Assembly (NCBI GenBank): GCA_004322265.1
Contig: SCSZ01000003.1
Span: 1 to 55,501 of the forward strand
Direction: 5' to 3'
Origin: Patescibacteria group bacterium
Lineage (GTDB): Bacteria; Patescibacteriota; Saccharimonadia; Saccharimonadales; Saccharimonadaceae
Length of the DNA: 55,501 nt
This document shows, one piece after another, positions 16,687 to 26,132 of the stretch (position 1 is the first letter of the stretch; the number at the start of each line of letters is the position of its first letter). The notes beneath the pieces are model-generated. The model searched no databases and was not told the DNA's origin. It saw only the letters and a program-made list of their open reading frames with translations. The position numbers were made by a program, and so were the translations under genes.

Positions 16687-19194
16687 CGCACTAATAACAG
16701 CTGCGCTATCTCTTTCGATTAGCTCGACGCGTCCTTTGATCTCACTAATTCCCATCGTAATTGCGCGATTTAACGCGATATCTTTTTTGAGTGGAGTAAA
16801 GAAATCAATATACTCCTGAAGTTGCTCTCGGGTCGAGAGTGCCGTCGCAGCATAACGTGGGTACTCATCATAGTTCTTGCCACTTGAAAAAGTATCCATG
16901 ACCCACTTCCAGTTATCACGAATCCATCGCCAGGTGGCGGTGCGACTGTCGCGTCCGCGAATCATATAGATGAACCAGCGAGCAGCATCTTGAGCACGAA
17001 CCACATCGGGGTCCTTAATTACTTCGAGTAGCTCTATGATTTTCTCTGGAATACGGGTACTCGTAATGCCGACTGATATATCTTGACGTAGCTCACCGGA
17101 TGATGAGTCTTTATATGTTTGCAGGAGTGCGTCAACAATTGTCGAATCGCCATTTCGGACAACAGTACTGATGAGTAATGGTCGGAGCTCGGCGTCAAGT
17201 TTATCAAGGTCAGTTGATGTGTACATTGTTCGAGCTTTTTCGATAACATCAGGTGCTTCGCCATAAAGTGTCAGGCTGAGAATTGTTCCACGGAGTTTGG
17301 AATCTTCCTCACTCTCATTATCACTCGCGACCCAGCCTAGGCGTTCATACTCAGAACGGGCAATTTCTGCCGAGAACGCGCGTAGTTTTTTCTCTGCAAC
17401 TGGATCATTTTCGACGAACTTACGTAGTTCGGTAAGTGCAAGAAAAATGATTGACCATACTTGTTCATTTGTTTCCTGGCGGTAGGCGTCGACCAGTTTT
17501 AGGATCTGCGCACTTGGTAAAATATTGCCACGGATAAGTAAAATTGCTTCATCCAGCAGCTGTAGTCGATCAAGTGGTTGCAACTTACCTGCCTTAACTT
17601 GGGTTAGAAGCGCTTGTAAGGTAATGTCGTCGTAATGGGTGATAAAGTGGGCGGTATCACCCAGATTCAGATGGAGGGGCTCAGTACTCTTAGAAGTAAT
17701 AGTGATTTCTCTGGTTGAAAATAGTTCTGGTAGACTGCTGTCTGATGCATTGAGAGGTATCGGCCATAGTCGATCAGATTTAGCATGTGGACCGACGAAA
17801 AATTGTTCTTGACTGAGTGAAATTGCTTCCCCTGTCCGTGTTAAATGGATGACTGGATAGCCAGGTTGTGATAACCATGCGTGCATGAGTCCGACGATAT
17901 CTTTATCGCTCGCTTTGGCGATTGCGCTCCATAGATCGTCAGCCTCGGTATTACCATACGCGTGGTCCTTAAAGTATTGTTTAAGTCCTGCTTGAAAACT
18001 CTCATTACCAACATAGAATTGTAGCATTCGAAGTAGCCTGGCACCCTTTGCATAGACAATTGCCCCATCAAAGATTGTACCAATTTCGTCGGGATGATTA
18101 ACGTCAGTTTGGACGGACTGAACACCGTCAATACTGTCGCGCCTCAGGGCAATGATGCTTTCATTACTCGAGAAGTCAAGCCACATATTCCACTCAGGAT
18201 GAAGCGTGTCGACGGCTAAGTACTCCATGAGAGTCGCAAAACTCTCATTGAGCCATAAATTATTCCACCAGCGCATCGTTACCAAATTACCGAACCATTG
18301 ATGCGCTAGTTCGTGCGCGACGACGAGTGCGACGTACTGTTTGCTGCTAATACTGATGGTTTCAGGCTCGGCTAGGAGCGTAGTTTCGCGATAGGTAATA
18401 AGACCCCAGTTTTCCATCGCACCGAACGAAAAGTCGGGTAGTGCGACGTGGTCAGACTTTGGCAAAGGATACTCAGTCTCAAAGAATTCTTCGTAAAAAT
18501 CTATAGCCTTTGTCGCGGTATCGAGTGCAAAGTCGAAACTACTCGCAGGCTGTGCGGGCGTTGCCCAAACGTTGACTTCAACTCCACGCTTAGTCGTTGC
18601 GGTTTTTTTATGAAGCTCACCAACAACCCAGGCAACTAAATACGTACTCATCCGTGGCGTCGTTTCAAAACGTGTTACAAGCTGATCGTTTTCAGTCGTC
18701 TGCTTTAGAACAGGCATATTACCAAGGACGGTGATATCCTTTTCGGTCGTTAGGGTTACATCGAAAGTCGCTTTAGCCTCGGGCTCGTCAATACACGGAA
18801 ATGCTTCGCGCGCATAATGACTTTCAAATTGTGTAGCAAGTAGTTGCTTTTTGACGCCATCATGCTCAAAATAACAGGGATAAATGCCATGCATTGCGTC
18901 AGTGATCTTGCCGCTAAATGCGACAACAACGATATGTTTACCTGGCTTTAGATCCTTATGAGTAATCACCAGCTCATCATGCTTACCGGATTTGAAATCT
19001 GCCTTTTTACCGTCAAGAGTAACGGATTCGATAACAAGGTATTTCGCATGAAGGCTAATTCCAACTGCATCAGCAGTACTAGTTCCATCAATCGTAACAA
19101 CACCATTAAATGTTCGCTCAGCGCGATTCAGTGTAATCGAAAGACTGTAATGCTCTGGAATATATTGGTCAATCAGCCGTTTTACAATCTGCAT
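16672..19194 (-). CDS. pepN: M1-family (ERAP/PepN-type) aminopeptidase
   Basis: 840 residues from the ATG at 19194. A longer in-frame start at 19236 was rejected because a minus-strand TACAAT (19207-19202) ends 7 nt before this ATG. Landmarks in this numbering: exopeptidase motif GAMEN (258-262), zinc site HELAH with H294, E295, H298 and the third ligand E317 in NESFATLMEYL, then a helical ERAP1-like C-terminal domain. Zinc aminopeptidases of this family remove N-terminal residues from peptides; no signal peptide is visible, so a cytoplasmic role in using imported peptides is likely. The downstream end overlaps the RNase HII-YraN gene. Confidence 0.95.
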   Translation of the reverse strand: MQIVKRLIDQYIPEHYSLSITLNRAERTFNGVVTIDGTSTADAVGISLHAKYLVIESVTLDGKKADFKSGKHDELVITHKDLKPGKHIVVVAFSGKITDAMHGIYPCYFEHDGVKKQLLATQFESHYAREAFPCIDEPEAKATFDVTLTTEKDITVLGNMPVLKQTTENDQLVTRFETTPRMSTYLVAWVVGELHKKTATTKRGVEVNVWATPAQPASSFDFALDTATKAIDFYEEFFETEYPLPKSDHVALPDFSFGAMENWGLITYRETTLLAEPETISISSKQYVALVVAHELAHQWFGNLVTMRWWNNLWLNESFATLMEYLAVDTLHPEWNMWLDFSSNESIIALRRDSIDGVQSVQTDVNHPDEIGTIFDGAIVYAKGARLLRMLQFYVGNESFQAGLKQYFKDHAYGNTEADDLWSAIAKASDKDIVGLMHAWLSQPGYPVIHLTRTGEAISLSQEQFFVGPHAKSDRLWPIPLNASDSSLPELFSTREITITSKSTEPLHLNLGDTAHFITHYDDITLQALLTQVKAGKLQPLDRLQLLDEAILLIRGNILPSAQILKLVDAYRQETNEQVWSIIFLALTELRKFVENDPVAEKKLRAFSAEIARSEYERLGWVASDNESEEDSKLRGTILSLTLYGEAPDVIEKARTMYTSTDLDKLDAELRPLLISTVVRNGDSTIVDALLQTYKDSSSGELRQDISVGITSTRIPEKIIELLEVIKDPDVVRAQDAARWFIYMIRGRDSRTATWRWIRDNWKWVMDTFSSGKNYDEYPRYAATALSTREQLQEYIDFFTPLKKDIALNRAITMGISEIKGRVELIERDSAAVISALNNL

Positions 19195-19229
19195 ATATTC
19201 TATTGTAGCAAACGTGCATAATAAGAGGT

Positions 19230-19931
19230 ATGCCAAATGTATATCGCCTTCGGCGCTTAGTAACTGTATGTATTCTGGCGGTGATTATTATTGGTGCGTT
19301 AAGTGTCAATATTCATGTACCTGCTACCCCCGAGGCAAACACGAATAATACACGTAGTAGCAGTAATGCGATGCTAGCAAAAGAGGCTCTCAACCAGCTA
19401 TCCGTCAAAGGTCGTGCGCCAAAGACTGGTTATAGTAGGGCGCAGTTTGGTGATGGCTGGACTGTAGTGAAGGGTTGCGATACGCGTAATATTATTTTGC
19501 ATCGAGATATGACAGATGTACAAGTTGATCAAAAATGTGAAGTCATAAGTGGAATCCTGAATGATCCATATACAGGTAAGATCATCAATTTTAAGCGCGG
19601 TAGCAACACAAGTGCTGATGTGCAAATTGATCACGTGGTTGCGATTTCTGATGCGTGGCAAAAAGGGGCTCAGCAGTTGAGTAAAGATCAGCGGATTGCA
19701 CTTGCAAATGACCCGCTTGAACTTCTTGCCGTCGACGGTCCTGCGAATCAACAAAAATCTGACGGCGACGCTGCAACCTGGTTGCCACCATATAAGCCAT
19801 TTCGGTGTCAGTATGTAGCCCGTCAGATTGCCGTTAAACAAAAATATAGCCTGTGGGTTACTCAGGCCGAGAAAGACGCAATATTAAATATATTGTCTAC
19901 CTGCCCTGACCAAGCATTACCGTCGAAATAG
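19230..19931 (+). CDS. Secreted HNH-family nuclease (DUF1524 type)
   Basis: 233 residues. A basic N-terminus and hydrophobic helix (about 10-27) form a signal peptide or anchor, so the domain is outside the membrane. The mature part carries the DUF1524/HNH fold: GCDTRNIILHRD (83-93), the catalytic D134-H135 in VQIDHVVAISDAW, N160/D161 and the NQQKSD motif (173-178). C83 and C103 may form a disulphide. Such secreted HNH proteins degrade extracellular nucleic acid; for an organism likely unable to make nucleotides this would supply precursors, which is inferred. CATAAT at 19217-19222 ends 7 nt before the ATG, back to back with the aminopeptidase promoter in a 35-nt gap. Confidence 0.88.
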   Translation: MPNVYRLRRLVTVCILAVIIIGALSVNIHVPATPEANTNNTRSSSNAMLAKEALNQLSVKGRAPKTGYSRAQFGDGWTVVKGCDTRNIILHRDMTDVQVDQKCEVISGILNDPYTGKIINFKRGSNTSADVQIDHVVAISDAWQKGAQQLSKDQRIALANDPLELLAVDGPANQQKSDGDAATWLPPYKPFRCQYVARQIAVKQKYSLWVTQAEKDAILNILSTCPDQALPSK

Positions 19932-19974
19932 TTGCATAAATCTATCAGATTTGATAAAGTAAAGGTAGTACATT

Positions 19975-19998
19975 TCCGGCCGGCAGGTCGGATTTTTT
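19975..19998 (+). terminator. Terminator hairpin in the nusA leader
   Basis: TCCGGCC-GGCA-GGTCGGA (7-bp stem with one G-U, 4-nt loop) followed by six T. It lies 44 nt after the nuclease stop and 27 nt before the nusA start. It may simply end the nuclease transcript, or act as an attenuator if transcription starts at the possible promoter TTGCAT (19932) / GATAAA (19953). Confidence 0.8.
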
Positions 19999-20024
19999 CA
20001 TACAAGCATTAAGGAGAAAATATT

Positions 20025-21146
20025 ATGGATGAGATCAATATTAAACAACTAACACTCGCGGTCCGTACGATCGCCGAGGAAAAGAACCTACCCGAAGAAA
20101 CAGTTCTATCTGTTATAGAGCAAGCAATCGCCGCCGCATGGCGCCGTGATAATGGCGAACGGGATCAGGAAGTTCGTAGTGAACTCAACGTCAACGACGG
20201 CACTGCTGTTGTCTACGTCGGTCGTGAAGTTGTCGAGGAAGTTGGTAGCGACGCCGTTGAAATCAGTTTAGCTGATGCTAAGAAGATTAAAAAGGATGCA
20301 GTGTTAGGCGACATTATCGAGGAAAAGCACGAAGTTACAAGCTTTGGTCGAGTTGCTGCTCAGACTGCAAAACAAGTCGTACTGCAACGTCTTCGTGAAG
20401 CCGAGCGTGAAGTTGTCCTCGAGGAATATGAAGATAAAATCGGAACTGTCGTCAATGGTACAGTACAACGAGTTGAGCCACGGGTTATCCGCGTAGAGCT
20501 TGGTAAGGCGACTGGTATCATTCCACAGAGTGAGCAAATTCAAGGTGAATTCTATAACGTAGGTAGCCGAATTAAGGTATTTATCAAAGATATCGAACGT
20601 GATAATCGCGGTCCACAGCTGATTTTGAGCCGTGGCAACGAACAGTTCGTCGAGTATCTTTTCCGCCAGGAAGTGCCTGAACTCGAAACTGGCGCGGTTG
20701 AGATCAAGGCAATTGCTCGTGAAGCGGGTCGTCGTACGAAACTTGCTGTCGCGAGCACCGTACCAGGCGTTGATCCAGTTGGCACGTTCGTTGGTGGTCA
20801 TGGTACACGTGTTCAGGCTGTTATGAATGAGATTGGCGACATGGAAAAGATCGATATTATTACATTTGATGATAATAAAGAGCAATTCATCAAGAATGCG
20901 CTTAGCCCTGCAGAAGTATCTAAGGTTGTTATTAATGAAAAAGACAAACGTGCGACAGTTTATGTTAACGAAGATCAGCAGTCTATCGCGATAGGTCGTG
21001 CCGGACAAAATGTTCGCTTAGCAAGTCGTTTAACAGGATACGAACTCGATATTGAGCAAGCTGCCCCTACAAAAGCTACCGCTCCAGCACCAAAGAAAGA
21101 CATCGAGGATAGCTTACTCGACGCCGTTGAAGAATCTGCTGAATAA
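20025..21146 (+). CDS. nusA: Transcription termination/antitermination factor NusA
   Basis: 373 residues. The N-terminal RNA-polymerase-binding domain (1 to about 130, starting INIKQLTLAVRTIAEEKNL) is followed by S1 (about 140-205, GTVVNGTVQRVEPRVIRVEL), KH1 (about 225-290, DPVGTFVGGHGTRVQAV) and KH2 (about 300-350, IAIGRAGQNVRLASRLTGYEL). Short acidic C-terminus; the acidic-repeat domains of E. coli NusA are absent, as in most bacteria. A classical AAGGAG ribosome site precedes the ATG. Unlike the usual rimP-nusA-infB order, neither neighbour is present. NusA enhances pausing and intrinsic termination, which makes the hairpin in its own leader a candidate autoregulator. Confidence 0.96.
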   Translation: MDEINIKQLTLAVRTIAEEKNLPEETVLSVIEQAIAAAWRRDNGERDQEVRSELNVNDGTAVVYVGREVVEEVGSDAVEISLADAKKIKKDAVLGDIIEEKHEVTSFGRVAAQTAKQVVLQRLREAEREVVLEEYEDKIGTVVNGTVQRVEPRVIRVELGKATGIIPQSEQIQGEFYNVGSRIKVFIKDIERDNRGPQLILSRGNEQFVEYLFRQEVPELETGAVEIKAIAREAGRRTKLAVASTVPGVDPVGTFVGGHGTRVQAVMNEIGDMEKIDIITFDDNKEQFIKNALSPAEVSKVVINEKDKRATVYVNEDQQSIAIGRAGQNVRLASRLTGYELDIEQAAPTKATAPAPKKDIEDSLLDAVEESAE

Positions 21147-21171
21147 AAAATAAAAGCTTACAAAAAATAAA

Positions 21172-21198
21172 TTAGCACTCACTTGACCCGAGTGCTAA
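21172..21198 (+). promoter_or_regulatory. CIRCE operator (HrcA binding site) upstream of clpC
   Basis: TTAGCACTC-N9-GAGTGCTAA, a perfect match to the CIRCE inverted repeat. It overlaps the promoter TTGACC (21183-21188), 16-nt spacer, TATACT (21205-21210), so HrcA binding would block RNA polymerase. hrcA itself is not in the window. Confidence 0.97.
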
Positions 21199-21282
21199 TT
21201 TTGCTATACTAGGTATAGAGAAACGGTATTTTAAAACAAGAATACGCTTGCGCTCGACTACAGGAGGATAGATAATATAACT

Positions 21283-23760
21283 ATGGCAGATGATTTCGCA
21301 GAATTTGTATCTCATCTAACCGATAATGCTCGGACGAGTCTGCATCACGCCAATGTGATTGCGCAGGGCTATGGCAGCCCGTATGTGGGGACTGAGCACT
21401 TACTACTTGGTGTTCTCGCTCAAGGTTCATCTGTTGGAGCCAAGCTTTTGGCTGATGCAGGTGTTACTTTAGAGCGTGCGCAAGTCGCGCTTAATTTAGT
21501 ACCCCTTACTACTGTTATTGCGGTAGGTATGAAGGGTCTGAGTGAGACGGCAAAGTTGACACTCAAAATGAGTTGGGAAATTGCCCAGGAGTTTCACCAG
21601 GACTACCTTGGCACGGAACATATCTTATATAGTATTTTGAGTCAGAAAAATGCACGTGCCACCGTACTTCTTCGTGATATGAACGTTGATTTAGGTGAAC
21701 TAACGGCAGAGCTCGAAGAGTTCTTTGATCGGCAGAACGACATGTACGCGGACGCTGATACAAATACTGAAACGACGATCAAAAAACCAGCACCACGAAA
21801 GGGTGCTTTGGAGACATTTGGCACCGATCTAACGGGTATGGCCAAGGCCGGTAAACTTGATCCCGTCATTGGTCGCGACGCTGAAGAGGAACGAATGATA
21901 ACAATTCTAAGTCGTCGTACAAAAAATAATCCTGTACTTATTGGTGAGCCAGGCGTTGGTAAAACAGCGATCGTTGAAGGTCTTGCTCAGCGTATTGTCC
22001 GTGAGGACGTCCCCGATCATTTACTCGATAAGCGGGTTATCCAGCTAGATCTTGCCAGTATGATTGCAGGTACAAAGTATCGAGGCGAGTTCGAAGAGCG
22101 TCTAAAGCGCGTTATGACGGAATTGACCGAGCAGAAGAACGTTATTGTCTTTATTGATGAACTACACTTACTCGTTGGCGCAGGGGCTGCCGAGGGCGCG
22201 CTTGATGCGGCCAATATGCTAAAACCGGCGCTCGCACGGGGTGAAATGCACTTAATTGGGGCAACAACGCTCGAGGAATATCGCAAGCATATCGAGAAGG
22301 ATACTGCGCTTGAGCGACGTTTGCAGACAATCGTCGTACCAGAGCCAAAACTAACTGATACGATTGCGATTCTAAAGGGTCTTCGTGGCCACTATGAGGC
22401 GCATCACGGCGTGAGTATGAGCGACGAAGTGCTCGAGGATGCTGTCTATATGGCTGATCGTTATGTTAGTGAGCGTTTCATGCCTGATAAGGCGATCGAT
22501 GTCATTGACGAGGCGGCTGCTCTTGTTCGCGTGAAGTCTGGGCGCAAGCCAAGTAAACTTCGTGATTTTGTCAAACAGCTAAATAACCTGAACGAAAAGA
22601 TGGAAGAAGCGGTCGCCAACGAAGATTACGAACGTGCGGCACTCTATAAAACACGTATTAGTCAGATTAGTTCACGACTTGAGGAAACCAAAGAGGCCTT
22701 TGAAAAGAAAACGCCAATTGTCTTGACCGACGAAGATGTTGCCCACGCAATTGCAACAATGACAGGTATTCCTGTAAAGCGTGTTCAGAAGTCTGAGGCC
22801 AAACTACTGCGTAACCTTGAAAAGCATTTGTCCAAATTTGTGATTGGCCAGCAAGAAGCTGTTGAGAAAGTATCAAGTGCCTTGCGGCGCAGTCGTAGTG
22901 GCGTTGCCAGTAGCAAACGTCCAATCGGCTCATTCGTCTTTATGGGCCCAACAGGTGTCGGTAAGACAGAGCTTGCCAAGGTCCTAGCTCGCGAAGTATT
23001 TGGTAGCGAAGAAGCGCTCATTAAAATTGATATGAGCGAATTTGGCCAGCAGCACAATACATCGCGTCTCCTCGGTGCACCTGCCGGCTACGTGGGTTAC
23101 GAAGATGGCGGTCAATTAACGGATAAGATTAAACGTCAACCATACAGTGTGGTACTGTTTGATGAAATTGAAAAAGCTCACCCAGATGTCTTTCACCTGT
23201 TACTACAGATACTTGAGGATGGTTCGCTGACTGACGCGAAGGGTCATAAAGTCGACTTTAGCAATACGATTATCATTCTGACCAGTAACCTCGGCGCCAA
23301 TCGCATGATGAAAGAGTCAAGCCTCGGATTCCACGCGGCTAGTGTGTCTGATAAGAAGAAACTCGATGAGGTACATGATGAAAATGCGGTTGCGACTAAA
23401 GAGGCCCTTGGTAAAATGATGCGGCCAGAGCTTATCAATCGTTTTGATGCAATTGTTACATTTAGAGCATTAACTCGCAAAGAAATTGGCAGTATTTTCG
23501 ATAATCTTATTAACGAACTCCAGGATAGGCTTATTCGTAAGGGCATACATTTGGTCATTAAGACAGCGGCAAAACATCTCATTATCGAGAAAGGCTACGA
23601 CGAAAAATTCGGTGCTCGTCCACTTCGTCGCGCAATTCAAGATATGTTAGAACATAAGCTAGCAGATGGTATACTATCAGGTGAATATGAGAAGGGAACA
23701 GTCTTAACGGTGAATGCGCTAAAGGGTGAAATAGCGATCAATGTTGAACAAGAAGCGTAG
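21283..23760 (+). CDS. clpC: ATP-dependent Clp protease ATPase subunit ClpC
   Basis: 825 residues. An N-domain with two Clp repeats (about 1-150) precedes AAA+ module 1 (Walker A GEPGVGKT near 223, Walker B VIFIDELH near 290), a UVR-type middle domain ([20 protein letters not shown], near 445) and AAA+ module 2 (GPTGVGKT near 555, Walker [14 protein letters not shown]). This unfoldase feeds substrates to ClpP (52001). An AGGAGG ribosome site lies 15 nt before the ATG, more distant than usual. The CIRCE operator replaces the CtsR operator common in Firmicutes. Its last 20 nt overlap the next gene in another frame. Confidence 0.96.
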   Translation: MADDFAEFVSHLTDNARTSLHHANVIAQGYGSPYVGTEHLLLGVLAQGSSVGAKLLADAGVTLERAQVALNLVPLTTVIAVGMKGLSETAKLTLKMSWEIAQEFHQDYLGTEHILYSILSQKNARATVLLRDMNVDLGELTAELEEFFDRQNDMYADADTNTETTIKKPAPRKGALETFGTDLTGMAKAGKLDPVIGRDAEEERMITILSRRTKNNPVLIGEPGVGKTAIVEGLAQRIVREDVPDHLLDKRVIQLDLASMIAGTKYRGEFEERLKRVMTELTEQKNVIVFIDELHLLVGAGAAEGALDAANMLKPALARGEMHLIGATTLEEYRKHIEKDTALERRLQTIVVPEPKLTDTIAILKGLRGHYEAHHGVSMSDEVLEDAVYMADRYVSERFMPDKAIDVIDEAAALVRVKSGRKPSKLRDFVKQLNNLNEKMEEAVANEDYERAALYKTRISQISSRLEETKEAFEKKTPIVLTDEDVAHAIATMTGIPVKRVQKSEAKLLRNLEKHLSKFVIGQQEAVEKVSSALRRSRSGVASSKRPIGSFVFMGPTGVGKTELAKVLAREVFGSEEALIKIDMSEFGQQHNTSRLLGAPAGYVGYEDGGQLTDKIKRQPYSVVLFDEIEKAHPDVFHLLLQILEDGSLTDAKGHKVDFSNTIIILTSNLGANRMMKESSLGFHAASVSDKKKLDEVHDENAVATKEALGKMMRPELINRFDAIVTFRALTRKEIGSIFDNLINELQDRLIRKGIHLVIKTAAKHLIIEKGYDEKFGARPLRRAIQDMLEHKLADGILSGEYEKGTVLTVNALKGEIAINVEQEA

Positions 23761-24745
23761 CGCTCTTCCGACGATAATGAGCATTGCCTTTACGGTGGCG
23801 ATTTCGGCTGCCGTTGGATGGGTAATATTGAATCGCCAATTTGTTCTCGACCAACTAAATGTCTGGTGGTTTAAGCCGGGTAGTGACGTTACGAACGTCA
23901 TTACGCGGGCCGGTATGTCTGATCAGGGAAAGTTTTTCTACTTTGCCTCTGAACCAGCGATTGAAACAGCACCGCAATTTAACAATGACTGTCAGCAGCA
24001 GGAAACAGGAAATGCGATTTTGGGTTGTTACTCTGGTAAGCGCATTTACGTTTATGCAGTAACGAATACGCAACTTGACGGTATTGAGGAAGTTACAGCG
24101 GCACATGAGACGCTCCACGCTATTTGGGATAGGATGAGCGATAGCGATCGAGCATCGGTCGGGGCTTTACTTGAGGCTGCTTTTACGAAGATTAATGACC
24201 CAACGCTCAATGATCGAATGGCTTATTATAATCGGACTGAGCCAGGTGAACGACTGAATGAACTTCACAGCATTCTTGGTACTGAGTATGCCAACCTTGG
24301 TCCTGCACTCGAGGCACACTATGCCAAGTATTTCAGCGATCGCAGTAAAGTTGTTGCACTCCACACGAGCTACGAATCCGTCTTTGATAACTTAAAAAAG
24401 CAATCAGATGCATTGGCGGCAGAACTCGATGCACTTAAGGGCACAATTAATGCTAACACCAAGGAATATAACGCTGAGGCAGTGTCTATCAATAACGATG
24501 CAATAGCGCTTAAAGCTAGTGCAGATTCGGTTGATCGAACAAGCGCCTCCCAGGTTAATGCGTACAATGCAAAACGTCAGGCATTACTTGATCGGCTAAA
24601 TGCACTTGATGCGCTGCGAGCTGAAATTAATTCTGAAACAGATGAATACAACGCAAAAGTTACTGAGTATAACAATATCGTAACGAGCACTAATAATCTC
24701 AATAATAGTATCAATAGTACGCTTGCGCCAACACCAAGCGTCTAA
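23741..24745 (+). CDS. Membrane-anchored putative HExxH metallopeptidase with coiled-coil tail
   Basis: 334 residues. One N-terminal membrane helix (about 11-31), an extracytoplasmic domain, then a long coiled coil (about 205-325) rich in Asn, Asp and Ala. The sequence AAHETLHAIWD holds an HExxH zinc motif (H122, E123, H126); E174 in RLNELHSILGTE, about 50 residues on, is a possible third ligand, as in gluzincins. Two cysteines (84, 96) may pair outside the cell. No family name is assigned. The ATG lies inside the end of clpC with a 20-nt overlap, implying co-transcription with the CIRCE-controlled gene. Confidence 0.72.
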   Translation: MLNKKRSALPTIMSIAFTVAISAAVGWVILNRQFVLDQLNVWWFKPGSDVTNVITRAGMSDQGKFFYFASEPAIETAPQFNNDCQQQETGNAILGCYSGKRIYVYAVTNTQLDGIEEVTAAHETLHAIWDRMSDSDRASVGALLEAAFTKINDPTLNDRMAYYNRTEPGERLNELHSILGTEYANLGPALEAHYAKYFSDRSKVVALHTSYESVFDNLKKQSDALAAELDALKGTINANTKEYNAEAVSINNDAIALKASADSVDRTSASQVNAYNAKRQALLDRLNALDALRAEINSETDEYNAKVTEYNNIVTSTNNLNNSINSTLAPTPSV

Positions 24746-24767
24746 TGTCAGTGGTATACTTATAGCA

Positions 24768-26123
24768 ATGGTGAAGTCTAAAACTCAGTTTGTCTGTCAA
24801 AATTGCGGCGCAAGTTACGGCAAATGGACGGGTAAGTGTGAAAATTGTGGCGAGTGGAATACGCTTGTCGAACAGGCTGCAGTCAATCAAGGCAAGTCTG
24901 CAGTAGCTAGGAGTGCTTCAACTGGCCGAGTATTAACACCGCAAACAATGCGCTCAATAAGTAGCGAGGATAGTGTCAAGCGACTCGATACGGGCTTTAA
25001 GGATCTTGATGATGTCCTCGGCGGCGGGATTTTACCGGGCGGAGTCATACTAATAGCAGGACAGCCCGGTATTGGTAAAAGCACGTTGCTACTTCAGGTT
25101 ACGGCGCACGTTGCAAAGAACATCCCAGTTCTCTACGCCAGTGGTGAAGAGTCAGCTAGTCAAGTAAAGCTTCGGGCCGAAAGACTTGGTGCTGAAAAGA
25201 GTGAACAGCTGAATTTTATCGCTAGCACTAGTGCCGATGATATTGCTGCGACAATTAGATCAGGTGCCTACAAACTTGTTATTATCGACTCGATTCAGAC
25301 CTTAGCTCTTGATGAAATTACTTCAGCTCCAGGTACCGTCAGCCAAATTACCAACAGTAGTAATGTGATTATCCGTGCTGCCAAGGAGGCCGGTGCGGCG
25401 GTAGTACTCGTCGGTCATGTTACCAAGGAAGGCAGTATTGCAGGTCCGAAAGTACTCGAACATCTTGTCGACGTCGTTCTTCAATTTGAGGGTGATCGCT
25501 ACGGTGGCTTTAAGGTTGTTCGTGCGTCAAAGAATCGCTTTGGTTCAACCAGCGAAGCAGCCATTTTTGAAATGTTCGAAGAAGGACTTCGTTTGGTTGA
25601 AAATCCATCGGCGGCACTTCTGGCCGAACGACAGGACGCCGATGGTTCTGTTGTTCTCGCGACACTTGAGGGTACACGCCCGCTACTCGTTGAGATTCAG
25701 GCGCTTGTAAATCCCACTAGTTTCGGCTATCCTAAGCGTACAGCCTCAGGATATGATCTCAATCGCTTGAATTTACTGATTGCAGTACTTGAACGGCGAA
25801 CAAAATTGAATTTATCGGACAAAGATATTTATATCAATGTGGTTGGAGGATTACGCCTCAGCGATCAAGCGGCTGACCTTGCCGTATGTATGGCGATTGC
25901 CAGCGCTGCTGCAGGACGAAAACTTGACGACGGTGTGGTAGTATTTGGCGAAGTTGGACTTGGTGGCGAGATCCGTTCAGCCATCGGAGCAGATCGACGA
26001 GTTGCTGAGGCTAAAAAACTTGGTTTTACGAAGGCAATCGCACCCGTAGGCCAAAGCAAGAATTCATTTATCAAAGGTGTGAAAGATTTGCGCAGCGCGC
26101 TCATCGACTACCTACAAAAGTAA
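24768..26123 (+). CDS. radA: DNA repair protein RadA (Sms)
   Basis: 451 residues from the ATG at 24768; a longer frame start at 24723 is rejected because TATACT (24755-24760) ends 7 nt before this ATG. Zinc finger C10-x2-C13-x10-C24-x2-C27, RecA-like ATPase with Walker A GQPGIGKST (about 99-107), the RadA-specific KNRFG motif (about 256) and a Lon-protease-like C-terminal domain. RadA is a branch-migration helicase in recombination. It forms a unit with the PIN-TRAM gene that follows by 9 nt, an order also seen as radA-(disA)-yacL in Firmicutes; disA is missing here. Confidence 0.96.
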   Translation: MVKSKTQFVCQNCGASYGKWTGKCENCGEWNTLVEQAAVNQGKSAVARSASTGRVLTPQTMRSISSEDSVKRLDTGFKDLDDVLGGGILPGGVILIAGQPGIGKSTLLLQVTAHVAKNIPVLYASGEESASQVKLRAERLGAEKSEQLNFIASTSADDIAATIRSGAYKLVIIDSIQTLALDEITSAPGTVSQITNSSNVIIRAAKEAGAAVVLVGHVTKEGSIAGPKVLEHLVDVVLQFEGDRYGGFKVVRASKNRFGSTSEAAIFEMFEEGLRLVENPSAALLAERQDADGSVVLATLEGTRPLLVEIQALVNPTSFGYPKRTASGYDLNRLNLLIAVLERRTKLNLSDKDIYINVVGGLRLSDQAADLAVCMAIASAAAGRKLDDGVVVFGEVGLGGEIRSAIGADRRVAEAKKLGFTKAIAPVGQSKNSFIKGVKDLRSALIDYLQK

Positions 26124-26132
26124 GGAAAAACA

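Noticed and set aside
19195-19236. Longer aminopeptidase N-terminus starting at 19236
   Set aside because: A -10 box lies inside the extra region, which would also overlap the divergent nuclease start.
20304-21008. 234-codon minus-strand frame inside nusA
   Set aside because: Entirely within a conserved gene, and its translation has no motif and unusual composition.
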